Assembly: GCF_022867865.1 (NCBI RefSeq)
Contig: NZ_JALIEC010000006.1
Span: forward strand, 248,001-312,000
Length of the DNA: 64,000 nt
Direction: 5' to 3'
From: Phaeobacter sp. J2-8
GTDB taxonomy: Bacteria > Pseudomonadota > Alphaproteobacteria > Rhodobacterales > Rhodobacteraceae
The notes under the pieces were generated by a model. It ran no database searches and was not told where the DNA came from. It was given only the letters and a program-made list of their open reading frames with translations. How positions within the stretch are numbered: position 1 is the stretch's first letter; each line of letters opens with the position of its first letter. The translations under genes were made by a program, and so were the position numbers. Of this stretch, positions 8,591-17,555 are shown piece after piece.

Positions 8591-9587
8591 ATGCTGAACA
8601 CCAAAATTATGGCCACGGTCGCCGCGACCACGTTGTTTGCCGGGGCGGCCACGGCCCAGGAATTCGAACTGACCCTCTCGACCTATCTGCCGCCGGCCTA
8701 TGCCTATTCGTGGGAACCGCTGGAAACCTTCGTCCAGACCATCGAAGAAGAAAGCGAAGGCCGCATCAAGGTCAATGTCTTCCACTCTGCCCAGCTTTTC
8801 GATGGCTATCAGGAACTCAGCGCCGTGTCGCGCGGTGACGTCGACATCGTCAACATGACAGGCACCTACCCCAGCGGCACGGTCCCGGCGCTCAGCATCT
8901 TTACCCTGCCGTTCATGTTCAACGACATCCAGCATCTGGAACGCGCGCTTGACGCCTGGCCTGATGGATCTTGGCGTCGCAGAGGAATTGGAAACCACGC
9001 ATAACACCGTCGTTCTGGGGGTTGGCCCGTTCGATCCCTATCAATTCTATTCCAAATCGGACCCCATCGAAACGATGGACGACATCAAGAACAAGGTCTG
9101 GGCCACCACCGGCGCGATTGATGCGCGTGCGATCCAGCTTATGGGCGGCTCGCCCACCGGCATGTCCTTATCCGAGCTTTACCTCTCGTTCGATCGCGGC
9201 GTGATCGACGGCACCCCCCGCCCGCTGCTGACCGGGGTCGGGCGCAGCCTGGACGAGGTGGTCGGCCACCTGTCGCTTGTCACCTTTGGCGTCGATACAT
9301 CCATTCTGGCGATCAACGGCGACACCTGGAATGCCCTGCCAGAGGATTTGCAGGCCATTGTCAGCCGCGCCGCCGAAGCCCGCGACAAACAGCAATTCGC
9401 CATGGTCGAAGAGTTCATGAAAGATGCGCTGGTCACTTTCGAAGAAAAAGGCATGGCCATCCATCAGGTCGCGGATGCGGAAATCGAAAAGATGAAAGCG
9501 GCCACAAGCCCCGCCGTCGCCGAATGGTTGGAAAAGGTGCCCGAAGGCCAGGCCTATATCGACATGGTCGAAGCCGCCCGGAAATAA
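8591..9587 (+). pseudogene. TRAP transporter substrate-binding protein (DctP), frameshifted
   Basis: A periplasmic binding protein of a TRAP importer. The first frame encodes a signal peptide ending near AATA/QEF and the N-terminal lobe up to FNDIQHLERALDA; the rest (GLMDLGVAEELETTHN onward to the stop at 9587) is in the next frame. Removing one base near 8957 restores a single 331-residue protein, the normal DctP length, including the family motif region MSLSELYLSFDRGVIDG. The start has a good ribosome site (TAAGGAA). It heads an operon with DctQ and DctM. The break may be a real mutation or a consensus error. Confidence 0.88.
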
Positions 9588-9648
9588 CCACGACACCACG
9601 TCGGCCCGGTGCATTCGGGTCGACGCCACCCCAGAATGAAAGAATTCG

Positions 9649-10167
9649 ATGCCCTTACCCCGTTGGATACGCATCATCAACTGCGCCGGTCTGTACCTGG
9701 CCCAAGCCACGCTTTTGATGCTCATGTTGATCATCAGCTATGCCGTTTTCGCCCGGTATGTCCTGCAATCGCCAAGCGTACATGCGGTTGAAATTTCATC
9801 CTACCTGTTGGCCCTGTTGATCTGGTCGGCGGTCGGTTGGACCCATGTCGAAGGCGGCCATGTCAGCCTGGAACATTTCACCAAGCGCCGCGACGGGGTG
9901 ATGAAGGTTCTGTCGGTCTGGGCCACCGAAATCTCGATCATGATTGTCTGTGTGACGCTGGCCTTTGCCGGGGTGAAATCCACCCTGAATGCCATCGACA
10001 AGGATTATCGCTCGGCCTCTTTGCTGGAATTTCCGCAATGGCCGCTGCTGCTTCTCATTCCGCTGGGGGCCACGCTGTTATGCCTGACATCCATCGGCGG
10101 CTTTGGGTCGGCACAACCTATAAACACGAGGGATAGTCGATGGATCCGGTTTCAATCTTCATTCTGA
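9649..10167 (+). CDS. TRAP transporter small permease (DctQ)
   Basis: The small membrane subunit of the TRAP importer, with four hydrophobic segments (near residues 15-38, 50-68, 90-110 and 130-150) and the family feature of charged, Glu-containing segments after TM1 and TM2 (HAVEISSYLLALLIWSAVGWTHVEGGHV). It lies between DctP and DctM. The last 15 or so residues overlap the DctM start by 28 bp and look atypical. In the adjacent frame a stop at 10134..10136 sits directly before the DctM ribosome site, so a one-base slip near 10100 is possible. Confidence 0.88.
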   Translation: MPLPRWIRIINCAGLYLAQATLLMLMLIISYAVFARYVLQSPSVHAVEISSYLLALLIWSAVGWTHVEGGHVSLEHFTKRRDGVMKVLSVWATEISIMIVCVTLAFAGVKSTLNAIDKDYRSASLLEFPQWPLLLLIPLGATLLCLTSIGGFGSAQPINTRDSRWIRFQSSF

Positions 10168-11437
10168 TCGTCGCGGTGTTTTTCGGGCTGATCTTTCTCT
10201 GCGTGCCAATATTCGCCGCCCTTGGCGTTGCCAGCATTCTGGGGTTCATCCTGCATGGCGGCTTTGCCTCGCTTGAAACGATCCCCGACATTCTTCATCG
10301 CGGGCTCAGCAGCTATTCGCTTCTTGCCGTGCCGCTGTTCATCCTGATGGGCGAGGTCATGGCCCGCACCAGCATCGGTTCGCGGCTGTTCAACATGTTC
10401 GCCCTGTGGACCGACCGGTTGCCCGGCGGGCTGGGCGTGGCCAGTGTGGCCAGCTCTGCGGTGTTTGGCGCGATGAGTGGCGTCAGCGTCGCGGGCGCGG
10501 CCACCATCGGCCGCTTTGCCATCCCGGAAATGCTGGCGCGGGGCTATCGCCCGTCATTGGCGGGCGGCACCGTGGCCGCCGCCGGGGCGCTGGCCTTGTT
10601 GATCCCGCCCAGCATCGGCTTTGTCCTCTACGGCGAAGTTGCGGCCAATCCGTCGGCAAGCTGTTTCTGGCGGCTGTTCTTCCGGCGGTTCTGCTGACCG
10701 CGCTGATGATGACCTATGTGGTGGTGCTTGCCGCCATTTACCCCGACATGGCCCCGCGCCACGCCACCCGCTGCAATTGGCGGGATCGCTGGCGGTCGCT
10801 GCTCGATATCTGGGCGGCGGTGACCATCGTCCTGTTGGTGCTTGGCACGATCTATTTCGGCATCGCCACCCCGACCGAGGCCGCAGGCATCGGTGCGCTT
10901 GGCGCCTTTGGGGTTGCTGCGCTCTACCGTGAAATGACCTTCACGCTGCTCCGCGACGTGTTGCGCTCGACCGCTGTGACCAGCGTCATGATCCTGTTGA
11001 TTTTGGCGGCGGCGCTGATGTTCGGCTATGTGATGACCCGCCTGATGGTGCCACAGAAAATCGTGATGATGGTTGTCGGCATCGACCAGCCGAAATGGGT
11101 CATCCTGGCCATGGTTCTGGTGTTTCTGGTGCTGATCGGGATGGTGCTGGATATCGTGTCGATCATCGTGATCACCACCCCGGTTCTGTTGCCGGTCATC
11201 ACCGCGCTTGGCATTGATCCGATCTGGTTCGGGGTGGTGTTGATCCTGACCTGTGAAATGGCGGTGATCACCCCGCCGGTCGGATTGAACCTCTATGTGA
11301 TCAAGGGGATCGCGCCGGATCTGTCCATTGGGCAAATCATTCGTGGTGCATTGCCCTTTGTCGGGATCGAGCTGCTGGCCATCCTGATCCTGATCGCCTT
11401 TCCCCAAATCGCCCTTTACCTTCCCAGCCTTCGGTGA
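10140..11437 (+). pseudogene. TRAP transporter large permease (DctM), frameshifted
   Basis: The large, roughly twelve-segment membrane subunit that carries the TRAP transport path. The first frame covers MDPVSIFILIVAVFFG through LLIPPSIGFVLYGEVAANP; the remainder (GKLFLAAVLPAVLL to FPQIALYLPSLR) is one frame back. Adding one base near 10652 (GG expected, one G present) gives a normal DctM of about 433 residues. GAGGGA precedes the ATG. The 3' end overlaps the isochorismatase-like gene by 4 bp, so transporter and hydrolase are one transcript. If the break is genuine, this transporter is dead. Confidence 0.88.
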
Positions 11438-12069
11438 CCCCCATGAAAGATGCACAAAACGTAAAATGCGGCTTTGACCGGTCGGTTCCCGTGGGGCGGC
11501 GCCCCGCCCTGTTGGTGATTGATTTCCAACGCGGATTTACCGAACCCGATCTTTGCCCGCTGGCGTCGGATTGTTCCGCCGCCGTCGATGCCACCGCGCA
11601 ATTGATCAAGGACTTTCGCGGGTTGGGGCCGTTGATCTTTACCATCAACGGCTATGCCGAAAACCTTAGCGATATGGGCCGTTGGGGTGAAAAATGCAGC
11701 TCTCTGGCGCAGCTGGTGCGCGGCACCCCCCCGTGCGAGCTTGACCCCCGCCTGGGCTATTCCGCCGAACACGACACCATCGTGCAAAAGACCCAAGCCT
11801 CGGCATTCTTTGGCACCCATCTGTCGGGCATGTTGGCGGCGGCGGGCTGTGACATGTTGATGATCGCGGGCTGCACCACAAGCGGCTGCGTCCGCGCCAG
11901 CGCCAATGACGCCATGGCCCACGGCTATCCCCCCTTTGTGGTGCGCGACTGCGTGGCCGACCGCACCGCCGCCCAGCATGAAAGCAACCTGATCGATATC
12001 CACAGCAAATACGGCGAAGTCATCACATTGGATGATGCCCTGTCGATCACAACCGACCTGCGCGGTTGA
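11434..12069 (+). CDS. Isochorismatase-family cysteine hydrolase (N-carbamoylsarcosine amidase/maleamate amidase-like)
   Basis: A cytoplasmic cysteine amidohydrolase of about 211 residues with the full isochorismatase-fold triad: Asp in ALLVIDFQRGF (near residue 30), Lys in IVQKTQASAFFGT (near 112) and the nucleophilic Cys in TTSGCVRASANDAM (near 150). The family cleaves amide bonds in compounds such as maleamate, carbamoylsarcosine and nicotinamide. The GTG start overlaps the DctM stop; an ATG at 11443 is also possible. In this operon it probably deaminates an imported amide, but the substrate is not readable. Confidence 0.9.
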   Translation: MTPMKDAQNVKCGFDRSVPVGRRPALLVIDFQRGFTEPDLCPLASDCSAAVDATAQLIKDFRGLGPLIFTINGYAENLSDMGRWGEKCSSLAQLVRGTPPCELDPRLGYSAEHDTIVQKTQASAFFGTHLSGMLAAAGCDMLMIAGCTTSGCVRASANDAMAHGYPPFVVRDCVADRTAAQHESNLIDIHSKYGEVITLDDALSITTDLRG

Positions 12070-12104
12070 CCCCCGAAATTGTCGTTTCACAAGGAGAATA
12101 CGAA

Positions 12105-12623
12105 ATGACCCGCCTTATCCCCGATACCCAAGCCCCGGAGCTGACCATTGATCTGCTGGGCGGTGGCAAATTCACCCTGTCCGAGGCCACACCGGAAAAT
12201 TTCACCCTCGTCGTCTTTTACCGTGGCCTGCATTGCCCCATGTGCCGCAAGTATCTGACCAACATGAACAAACTGGCAGATGACTTTGCCGCGACGGGCG
12301 TTGACCTCCTGGCCGTGTCGATGAATGACATCGCCACGGCAACCCAGACAAAAGCAGACTGGGAATTGGACAAGCTGGCGATCGGTTATGGCCTCAGCGA
12401 AGCCGCAGCAGAGGCCTGGGGGCTCTATATCTCTTCTGCCATCCGCGAAGGCGAGGCCGATGTCTTTTGCGAACCGGGCCTGTTCCTGATCCGCCCGGAC
12501 AATCGCATTTTCCTGCTGAACGTCACCAACATGCCCTGGGGCCGCCCGGTGCTGGATGAGCTGCTGGAAAAGATCCCGTTTGCGCTGGAACGAAACTATC
12601 CCGCGCGCGGCGTGCGCAGCTGA
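12105..12623 (+). CDS. Redoxin/AhpC-TSA-like peroxiredoxin family protein
   Basis: A thioredoxin-fold protein of 172 residues with an active-site CXXC (HCPMCRKYL, near residue 43) preceded by the AhpC-like strand FTLVVFYRGLHCP. It resembles the peroxiredoxin-like proteins often found beside degradative genes rather than a classical 2-Cys peroxiredoxin, since no clear resolving Cys motif appears at the C-terminus (one isolated Cys in VFCEPG). AAGGAG at 12091 fixes the ATG at 12105. It may repair oxidative damage or reduce a peroxide made during catabolism of the operon's substrate; that is inference. Confidence 0.85.
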   Translation: MTRLIPDTQAPELTIDLLGGGKFTLSEATPENFTLVVFYRGLHCPMCRKYLTNMNKLADDFAATGVDLLAVSMNDIATATQTKADWELDKLAIGYGLSEAAAEAWGLYISSAIREGEADVFCEPGLFLIRPDNRIFLLNVTNMPWGRPVLDELLEKIPFALERNYPARGVRS

Positions 12624-12675
12624 TCGGATCCCCGAAATTTTCCAAGCCGGACCCAGACCGGCACGAGAGGACACC

Positions 12676-13668
12676 ATGAGCGATCTCAACCTGTCAATTG
12701 CGATGGGCAATTACGACCGGGTACAGCCCCTTTTGAACCGCAACGTGGCGATTGACGGCGTCAATCCGGTGTTCATGTTGCTGCCCCCCGAAGAAATAAT
12801 GTTCCGGGCCTTCCGGCACCATGAATTCGACATCACAGAGCTTTCCCTGTCCGGCTATGTCGGCAGCCTGACCCGCGACAACCCGCCCTATATCGGCGTG
12901 CCGGTCTATCTGTCGCGCGCCTTTCGACATGCGTCTTTTTATGTGCGCAACGACCGCGACATTCAGGAACCAAAGGATCTGATCGGGCGGCGCATCGGGA
13001 TTTCGGAATTCCAATCGACGGCAAATGTCTGGGCACGGGCGATCCTGTTGGATGAATTCGGGGTGCGGCCCTCGGACCTCCATTGGGTGCGCGGCCAGTT
13101 GAATGCACCAGGGCGGACCCCGGAATTGGCGGTGCCGGTCCCCGACGGGCTGACCGCCGAACCGGCCCCCGACGACCGATCCCTCAGCGACCTTCTGGCC
13201 GCCGGTGAGATCGACGGATTTGTCGGCCCGCGCCCGCCCGATTGCTTTCAGCAGGGCCACCCCGATGTGCGGCGATTGTTCCCGAATTCCGACCAGATTG
13301 CCCGCGAATATTACCAGAGCACCGGCATCTTTCCGGTCATGCATATCCTGGGCCTGCGCACCACATTGGCCGAACAGCATCCCTGGCTGCCCGCCGCTTT
13401 GTACAAGGCCTTTGCCAAATCGCACCGCATCGCGATGGAGGCTCTGTGCGAAACCTCGACACCCAAGGTATCGCTGCCCTTTGTCGACGAACAATTGGGA
13501 TCGGCACAGCGGCTGATGGGCCGCGACTTCTGGTCTTATGGGCTTGATGGCAACCGCGACGCGCTCTCGACCTTTTTGCGCAACCACCATCAACAGGGGC
13601 TGTCCCCCTACGAGGTTCAGGTCGACGATCTGTTTCATCCCTCGACCCTCATGCCCTTTGTGCAATGA
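12676..13668 (+). CDS. 4,5-dihydroxyphthalate decarboxylase-like protein (periplasmic-binding fold)
   Basis: A 330-residue soluble protein of the family annotated as 4,5-dihydroxyphthalate decarboxylase, which has the NMT1/ABC-binding-protein fold but no signal peptide here. Typical segments are MFRAFRHHEFDITELSLSGYV near the N-terminus, PVYLSRAFRHASFYVR, and the metal/substrate region around DGFVGPRPPD. GAGAGG before the ATG at 12676 supports the start. It overlaps the GST gene by 4 bp. Enzymatic function is known for few members, so decarboxylation of an aromatic acid is possible but not shown. Confidence 0.83.
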   Translation: MSDLNLSIAMGNYDRVQPLLNRNVAIDGVNPVFMLLPPEEIMFRAFRHHEFDITELSLSGYVGSLTRDNPPYIGVPVYLSRAFRHASFYVRNDRDIQEPKDLIGRRIGISEFQSTANVWARAILLDEFGVRPSDLHWVRGQLNAPGRTPELAVPVPDGLTAEPAPDDRSLSDLLAAGEIDGFVGPRPPDCFQQGHPDVRRLFPNSDQIAREYYQSTGIFPVMHILGLRTTLAEQHPWLPAALYKAFAKSHRIAMEALCETSTPKVSLPFVDEQLGSAQRLMGRDFWSYGLDGNRDALSTFLRNHHQQGLSPYEVQVDDLFHPSTLMPFVQ

Positions 13669-14285
13669 TGCGGGTTCTGGGGCGCGACAATTCGGTGAAT
13701 GTGCAAAAGGTGATGTGGCTGGTCCGGGAATTCGACCTGCCCGTCACCAGAGAGGATTACGGCGGCCCGTTTGGCGCCACGGATCAGCCTGATTATCTTG
13801 CGCTGAATCCCAATGGCACGGTGCCGACTCTTGTCGACGGCGATGTCGTTCTGTGGGAATCCAATGCGATCCTGCGGTATCTCTGCGACAGCTATGGCGA
13901 CGGGCATTGGCGGCCCCAAACTGCCGCCGACTGGGGCCGGGCCGGGCAATGGATGGATTGGGGCCTGTCCTGCCTCACCCCGCCGATGATCACGCTGTTC
14001 CGGCAATTGGTCCGCACCGCGCCGGACGCCAGAAATCCCGCGTTGATCACAGACGCGCGGGACCAGGCGGCCAGATACTGGACCCTGCTGGACAGGCATC
14101 TGTCGGACCGGGACTATGTCCTTGGCGCGCATCCCGGCCTGCCCGACATTGCCCTCGGAGGGTTGGCCTATCGCTGGCACGCAATGCGGTTTGATCGCCC
14201 GCCCCTGCCCGCGCTTGACCGCTGGTATCAGAGTTTGACGGCCCGGCCCGCCTTTCGCCAGAATGTCATGCGACCTTTGACGTGA
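13665..14285 (+). CDS. Glutathione S-transferase family protein
   Basis: A 206-residue GST with an N-terminal thioredoxin-like domain (NSVNVQKVMWLVREFDLPVTRED, then the cis-Pro loop GTVPTLVDG and the glutathione-binding WESNAILRYLC) and a helical C-terminal domain. The likely catalytic residue is Ser10 of RDNSVNVQK. The ATG overlaps the previous stop (ATGA), so it is the last gene of the TRAP/hydrolase operon. In aromatic pathways such GSTs act as isomerases or reductive enzymes; which applies here is not known. Confidence 0.9.
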   Translation: MMRVLGRDNSVNVQKVMWLVREFDLPVTREDYGGPFGATDQPDYLALNPNGTVPTLVDGDVVLWESNAILRYLCDSYGDGHWRPQTAADWGRAGQWMDWGLSCLTPPMITLFRQLVRTAPDARNPALITDARDQAARYWTLLDRHLSDRDYVLGAHPGLPDIALGGLAYRWHAMRFDRPPLPALDRWYQSLTARPAFRQNVMRPLT

Positions 14286-14402
14286 CCGCATCCGGCCTTG
14301 GCCGTCCAGCGGGCCAAAGCCGGGCGTAGAACGTTGCATTTAAAAGGCCGGAGTAAAGCCCCCCAACCAAGGCGTTTTCGCACCGTGCAGGCGCCGGAAC
14401 CC

Positions 14403-14477
14403 GAAATCGCCCCGCGTCTGGGGATGAGCAGCCCCCCCGTGCGCGGGACTCTTATCCGGCTTGAGGCCAAGGGCCTG
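14403..14477 (+). pseudogene. Remnant of a GntR-type helix-turn-helix
   Basis: In the 303-bp gap between the GST and MBL genes, one frame encodes EIAPRLGMSSPPVRGTLIRL followed by EAKGL, which matches the recognition-helix region of GntR regulators (LAxRLGxSxxPVRxALxRLExxGL). The frame (open from 14298 to 14570) lacks both the start of the DNA-binding domain and any ligand domain, and has no ribosome site. I read it as the fossil of a deleted regulator. Apart from this and the hairpin at 14542 the gap shows nothing. Confidence 0.45.
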
Positions 14478-14541
14478 CCGGGCGCCGGTGCAACCGATCT
14501 TGTCCAAACGTCGGTCAGAAAAGGCCTGCCCGGAAACGAAA

Positions 14542-14566
14542 ACGACCCCGGCAATGCCGGGGTCGT
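14542..14566 (-). terminator. Rho-independent terminator for the MBL/TRAP operon
   Basis: A near-perfect hairpin, with ACGACCCCGGCA facing TGCCGGGGTCGT, lies 23 bp after the MBL stop. Read on the minus strand it is followed by TTTCGTTT, the expected U-rich tail. It also insulates the plus-strand GST operon. Confidence 0.75.
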
Positions 14567-14588
14567 ATGACGTGCGCCAAAGCTCTGG

Positions 14589-15401
14589 CTAGGCCGACAG
14601 GCCCCCGCCGGGCAAATCCCCCGTCGGCCCCGCGTCGAGCCGAAAGATATGCGGCGCAACATCGACCGGGAACAACGCCCGCACCAGCGGATCATGGCCG
14701 GGCACAATCAGCCGCCGATCACTGGCCAGCGCCTCCAGCCGGTCAAACCCGTCCAGCATGTTTTGCAGATCCACCACGATCGGAAAGGGTTTGCGCGCGA
14801 TGAAATTCTCATAATAATGCGCCGCATCCGACGCCAGCACCAGCCACCCCGCCGCCGTGCGCACCCGCACACATTGCAGCCCGCGGGAATGGCCGCCAAT
14901 GCAATGCACCGTCACACCATCGGTGATCTCGCCATCGCCGTCATGGAACATGACCCGCCCGGAATAAAGCCGCTGGATCGCCTCGCAGATATGATCGGCG
15001 GTAAACGGCATCTGCAACGTGCCGTGACACATGCAAGGTCCGGTGGCATAGGCCATTTCCGTCGCCTGCAAATGCAGTTTGGCATTGGGAAACAGATGCA
15101 ATCCCCCGGCGTGATCATAATGCAGATGGGTGACAATCACCTGATCCACATCTTCCGCCGCAATCCCCAGCGGTGCCAGCGCCGCGCGCGGATCGGTCAG
15201 GATCGGCCGGTCGCGTCGGCTGGCCTCAACCTCGTCATAGCCGGTATCCACCAGGATCACCTGATCACCGCGCCGCAACACCCAGATAAAGTAATCCATC
15301 GCATGGGGCGCGTCGTGATTGTCATCAAAGATGAAGCTGTCCCGCCGCGTCCGGGCATTGCGCTCGGCATACCGCACGGCCAGAACCTCCCAATCGCTCA
15401 T
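14589..15401 (-). CDS. MBL-fold metallo-hydrolase (N-acyl homoserine lactonase-like)
   Basis: A 270-residue metallo-beta-lactamase-fold hydrolase with the dinuclear metal motif THLHYDHAGG, the later His in IGGHSRGLQ, the bridging Asp in LASDAAHYYEN and the C-terminal His in VPGHDPL. The arrangement resembles AHL-lactonase/quorum-quenching enzymes, but many members open other lactones. It is the last gene of an operon with a TRAP transporter and a small ABM-fold protein (overlap of 4 bp), so hydrolysis of an imported or pathway lactone is likelier than signal quenching. Confidence 0.88.
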   Translation of the reverse strand: MSDWEVLAVRYAERNARTRRDSFIFDDNHDAPHAMDYFIWVLRRGDQVILVDTGYDEVEASRRDRPILTDPRAALAPLGIAAEDVDQVIVTHLHYDHAGGLHLFPNAKLHLQATEMAYATGPCMCHGTLQMPFTADHICEAIQRLYSGRVMFHDGDGEITDGVTVHCIGGHSRGLQCVRVRTAAGWLVLASDAAHYYENFIARKPFPIVVDLQNMLDGFDRLEALASDRRLIVPGHDPLVRALFPVDVAPHIFRLDAGPTGDLPGGGLSA

Positions 15402-15688
15402 GACCGGACCTCGGCATAAAGCGCCACGCGCTTGTCCGCGACCATATCGGCGGTGGCGGCATCAAAGGCTTTGAAATGATCCGCCGCAAGATGCGCCTGA
15501 AAGGCCGCCGCATCTGTGTAAAGCTCGTACAGAAATACCTCGTCCGGGCGGGCGGGATCGGTACAGACATCAAATTGATGGCAGCCCTCCTCGACCCGCA
15601 GGCTGGTGGCGGCATTGTCCGACATCAAGGGCAGGAATTGTTCCCCCTGCCCCGGTTTCAGGGTGAATGTGACGGTGACGGCGTACAT
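15398..15688 (-). CDS. Antibiotic biosynthesis monooxygenase (ABM)/YgiN-like small protein
   Basis: A 96-residue protein of the dimeric alpha-beta barrel ABM superfamily: MYAVTVTFTLKPGQGEQFL at the N-terminus and the signature EEGCHQFDVCTDPARPDEVFLYELY with AFQAHLAADHFKAF. Members include quinol monooxygenases and small isomerase-like enzymes, and the length fits. It overlaps the MBL gene by 4 bp and follows DctM by 10 bp, so it belongs to the same transcript. The reaction is not predictable from sequence. Confidence 0.87.
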   Translation of the reverse strand: MYAVTVTFTLKPGQGEQFLPLMSDNAATSLRVEEGCHQFDVCTDPARPDEVFLYELYTDAAAFQAHLAADHFKAFDAATADMVADKRVALYAEVRS

Positions 15689-15698
15689 CGTGATCTCC

Positions 15699-16979
15699 TC
15701 AGAACAGGCGCGGCAATGTCATCGACAACGCGGGCACATAGGTCACCAGGATCAAAGCGAATATCGCCGCCAGATACAACAGCCCCATGTGCCGGGCGAT
15801 GCCCAGAACACCAACCCCCGAAATCCGCGACGCCACATAAAGCGTCGCCCCGACCGGCGGGGTGAACAGACCAATCGCCACGTTACAGGTCATGATGACC
15901 CCCAGATGCACCGGATCAACACCAAATGTCTGGGCCATCGGCAGGAACAGCGGCGCCGTCAACAGGATCGCAGGCACAGGGTCAAGCACAAGCCCCAGAA
16001 CCAGCATGACGATATTGACCAGCAACAGGAACACCCAGGGCGAGCTTGACAGGCTTTGCACCGCATCGACCAACACATATGGCATCTGCTCCAGCGTGAT
16101 CAGCCACCCCAAAACCGACGTCGCACCAATCACCACCATTACAATGGCCGAGGTGACAAAAGCGTCGATCATCAACCGTGGCAGATCGCGCAGGTGAAAA
16201 TCCCGATAGATCAGCATCGTCACCAACAGACCATAGATCACGGCAACCGCCGCCGCCTCGGTCGGGGTGACAAAGCCGGAAAAGATGCCGCCAATGATCA
16301 AAACCGGCATCATCAGCGCCGGGATTGTCCCGACAAAGGCGCGCCACAGATCCGGCGCCGGGGTCATCACCCCGCCCGCATCACAGCCCGACGCCTTGCC
16401 AACCCGGTAACACACCCCCATGAACAGCAACCCGAACAACAGCCCGGGCAAGGTGCCCGCCAGGAACAGATCGGCCACCGACACACCGCCGACAAAGCCG
16501 TAAATCAACATCGGGATCGACGGCGGAATGATAATGCCGATGGTGCCCGCCGCCGCGACAAGACCGGCGGCAAAGGCGGGTTTGTATCCCTGTTTCGCCA
16601 TGTTCTTGATCATCACCGAACCAATGGCGGCGCTGTCGGCAATGGCCGAGCCGGAAATGCCGCCAAACAACATCGACGCGCCGACCACAACCATGCCCAG
16701 ACCACCGGGCAGAAAGCTCAGCAGTGCCCGCGAAAAGGTGATGATCCGCTCGCCGACGCCGCCCCGGCTCATCAATTCACCGGCGACAATGAACAGCGGA
16801 ATGGCGATGAAATGGTTCGGCTCCACCCCGCCAATGAAATTCAGATACAGCGCCTGAAGCGGATAACCGAGGTCAAAAACCATGATCGGCAAAACGGCGG
16901 TGATCAGGATCGCCCAGACCAGCGGAACGCCAATGAAAACGGTGAACAGAAACACCGCGACAACAAACAACAGGATCAT
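15699..16979 (-). CDS. TRAP transporter large permease (DctM)
   Basis: An intact DctM of 427 residues, with about twelve hydrophobic segments and conserved motifs GGISGSAIADSAAIGSVMI, IIPPSIPMLIYG, GIFSGFVTPTEAAAVAVIYG and IGLFTPPVGATLYVA. The ATG at 16979 overlaps the DctQ stop by 4 bp. Together with DctQ and DctP upstream it forms a complete secondary importer driven by a sodium or proton gradient. The gene context (Gfo/Idh oxidoreductase and GntR divergent; MBL lactonase downstream) suggests a sugar acid or polyol-derived substrate. Confidence 0.94.
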   Translation of the reverse strand: MILLFVVAVFLFTVFIGVPLVWAILITAVLPIMVFDLGYPLQALYLNFIGGVEPNHFIAIPLFIVAGELMSRGGVGERIITFSRALLSFLPGGLGMVVVGASMLFGGISGSAIADSAAIGSVMIKNMAKQGYKPAFAAGLVAAAGTIGIIIPPSIPMLIYGFVGGVSVADLFLAGTLPGLLFGLLFMGVCYRVGKASGCDAGGVMTPAPDLWRAFVGTIPALMMPVLIIGGIFSGFVTPTEAAAVAVIYGLLVTMLIYRDFHLRDLPRLMIDAFVTSAIVMVVIGATSVLGWLITLEQMPYVLVDAVQSLSSSPWVFLLLVNIVMLVLGLVLDPVPAILLTAPLFLPMAQTFGVDPVHLGVIMTCNVAIGLFTPPVGATLYVASRISGVGVLGIARHMGLLYLAAIFALILVTYVPALSMTLPRLF

Positions 16980-17485
16980 GCTTGGGTATCCCCGGCGATA
17001 TCGGTGCCGCGGAAATGCAGCCACATATTGAAAAGATGAAAGATCAGCGACAGCGCCATGCCAACCGGCATCGCGGCATAAAGCAGCCCCACCGGCCAAT
17101 AGAGCACCGTGGTCTTTTGCGCCCATTGGTGGGCGGCAATCGACCATCCATGCCAGATCAACGACAGGATCAAGAGCGCAATCACCAGATTGATGACATG
17201 TTCCAGGATATTGCGGGCGCCCGCGTTCAACAGGGTTGCGCTGATCTCGGTCACGCGCATATGCGCGCCACGGGCAATCGCCGCCGCACAGCCCAGGAAC
17301 GTGGTCCACAGCAGCAAGAAGGCCGTGACCTCCAGCGACCAGGCCAGGTCAAACCCGGCCAACCCCCGCAACGTGGCATTCGAAAAGGCAAGGATCAGGA
17401 TGGAAAACCCACCCAAGGCAAGCAGCCCGTCAATTGCCGATGACAGGGCCCGCAGCCCCGCCGGATAAAATGGTCGGAAATCCAT
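16976..17485 (-). CDS. TRAP transporter small permease (DctQ)
   Basis: A 169-residue small membrane subunit with four hydrophobic segments and the family's charged region after TM2 (LGCAAAIARGAHMRVTEISATLL). It lies 70 bp downstream of DctP and overlaps DctM by 4 bp. Unlike the DctQ at 9649 it ends cleanly. Confidence 0.93.
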   Translation of the reverse strand: MDFRPFYPAGLRALSSAIDGLLALGGFSILILAFSNATLRGLAGFDLAWSLEVTAFLLLWTTFLGCAAAIARGAHMRVTEISATLLNAGARNILEHVINLVIALLILSLIWHGWSIAAHQWAQKTTVLYWPVGLLYAAMPVGMALSLIFHLFNMWLHFRGTDIAGDTQA

Positions 17486-17555
17486 TGGTCACATCCTGGA
17501 ATTCGGGAAGACCGGGCGCATAGCGACGCCCGGCCATAGGTCGTTTCAGCTCAGA

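Noticed and set aside
10085-10136. Frameshift at the end of the first DctQ
   Set aside because: Suggestive, because another frame ends neatly before the DctM ribosome site, but the DctQ C-terminus is too variable to prove it; mentioned only in the gene entry.
14298-14570. 90-codon ORF as a functional gene
   Set aside because: Only a 25-residue helix-turn-helix fragment resembles anything; there is no ribosome site and no domain around it, so it is listed as a remnant.
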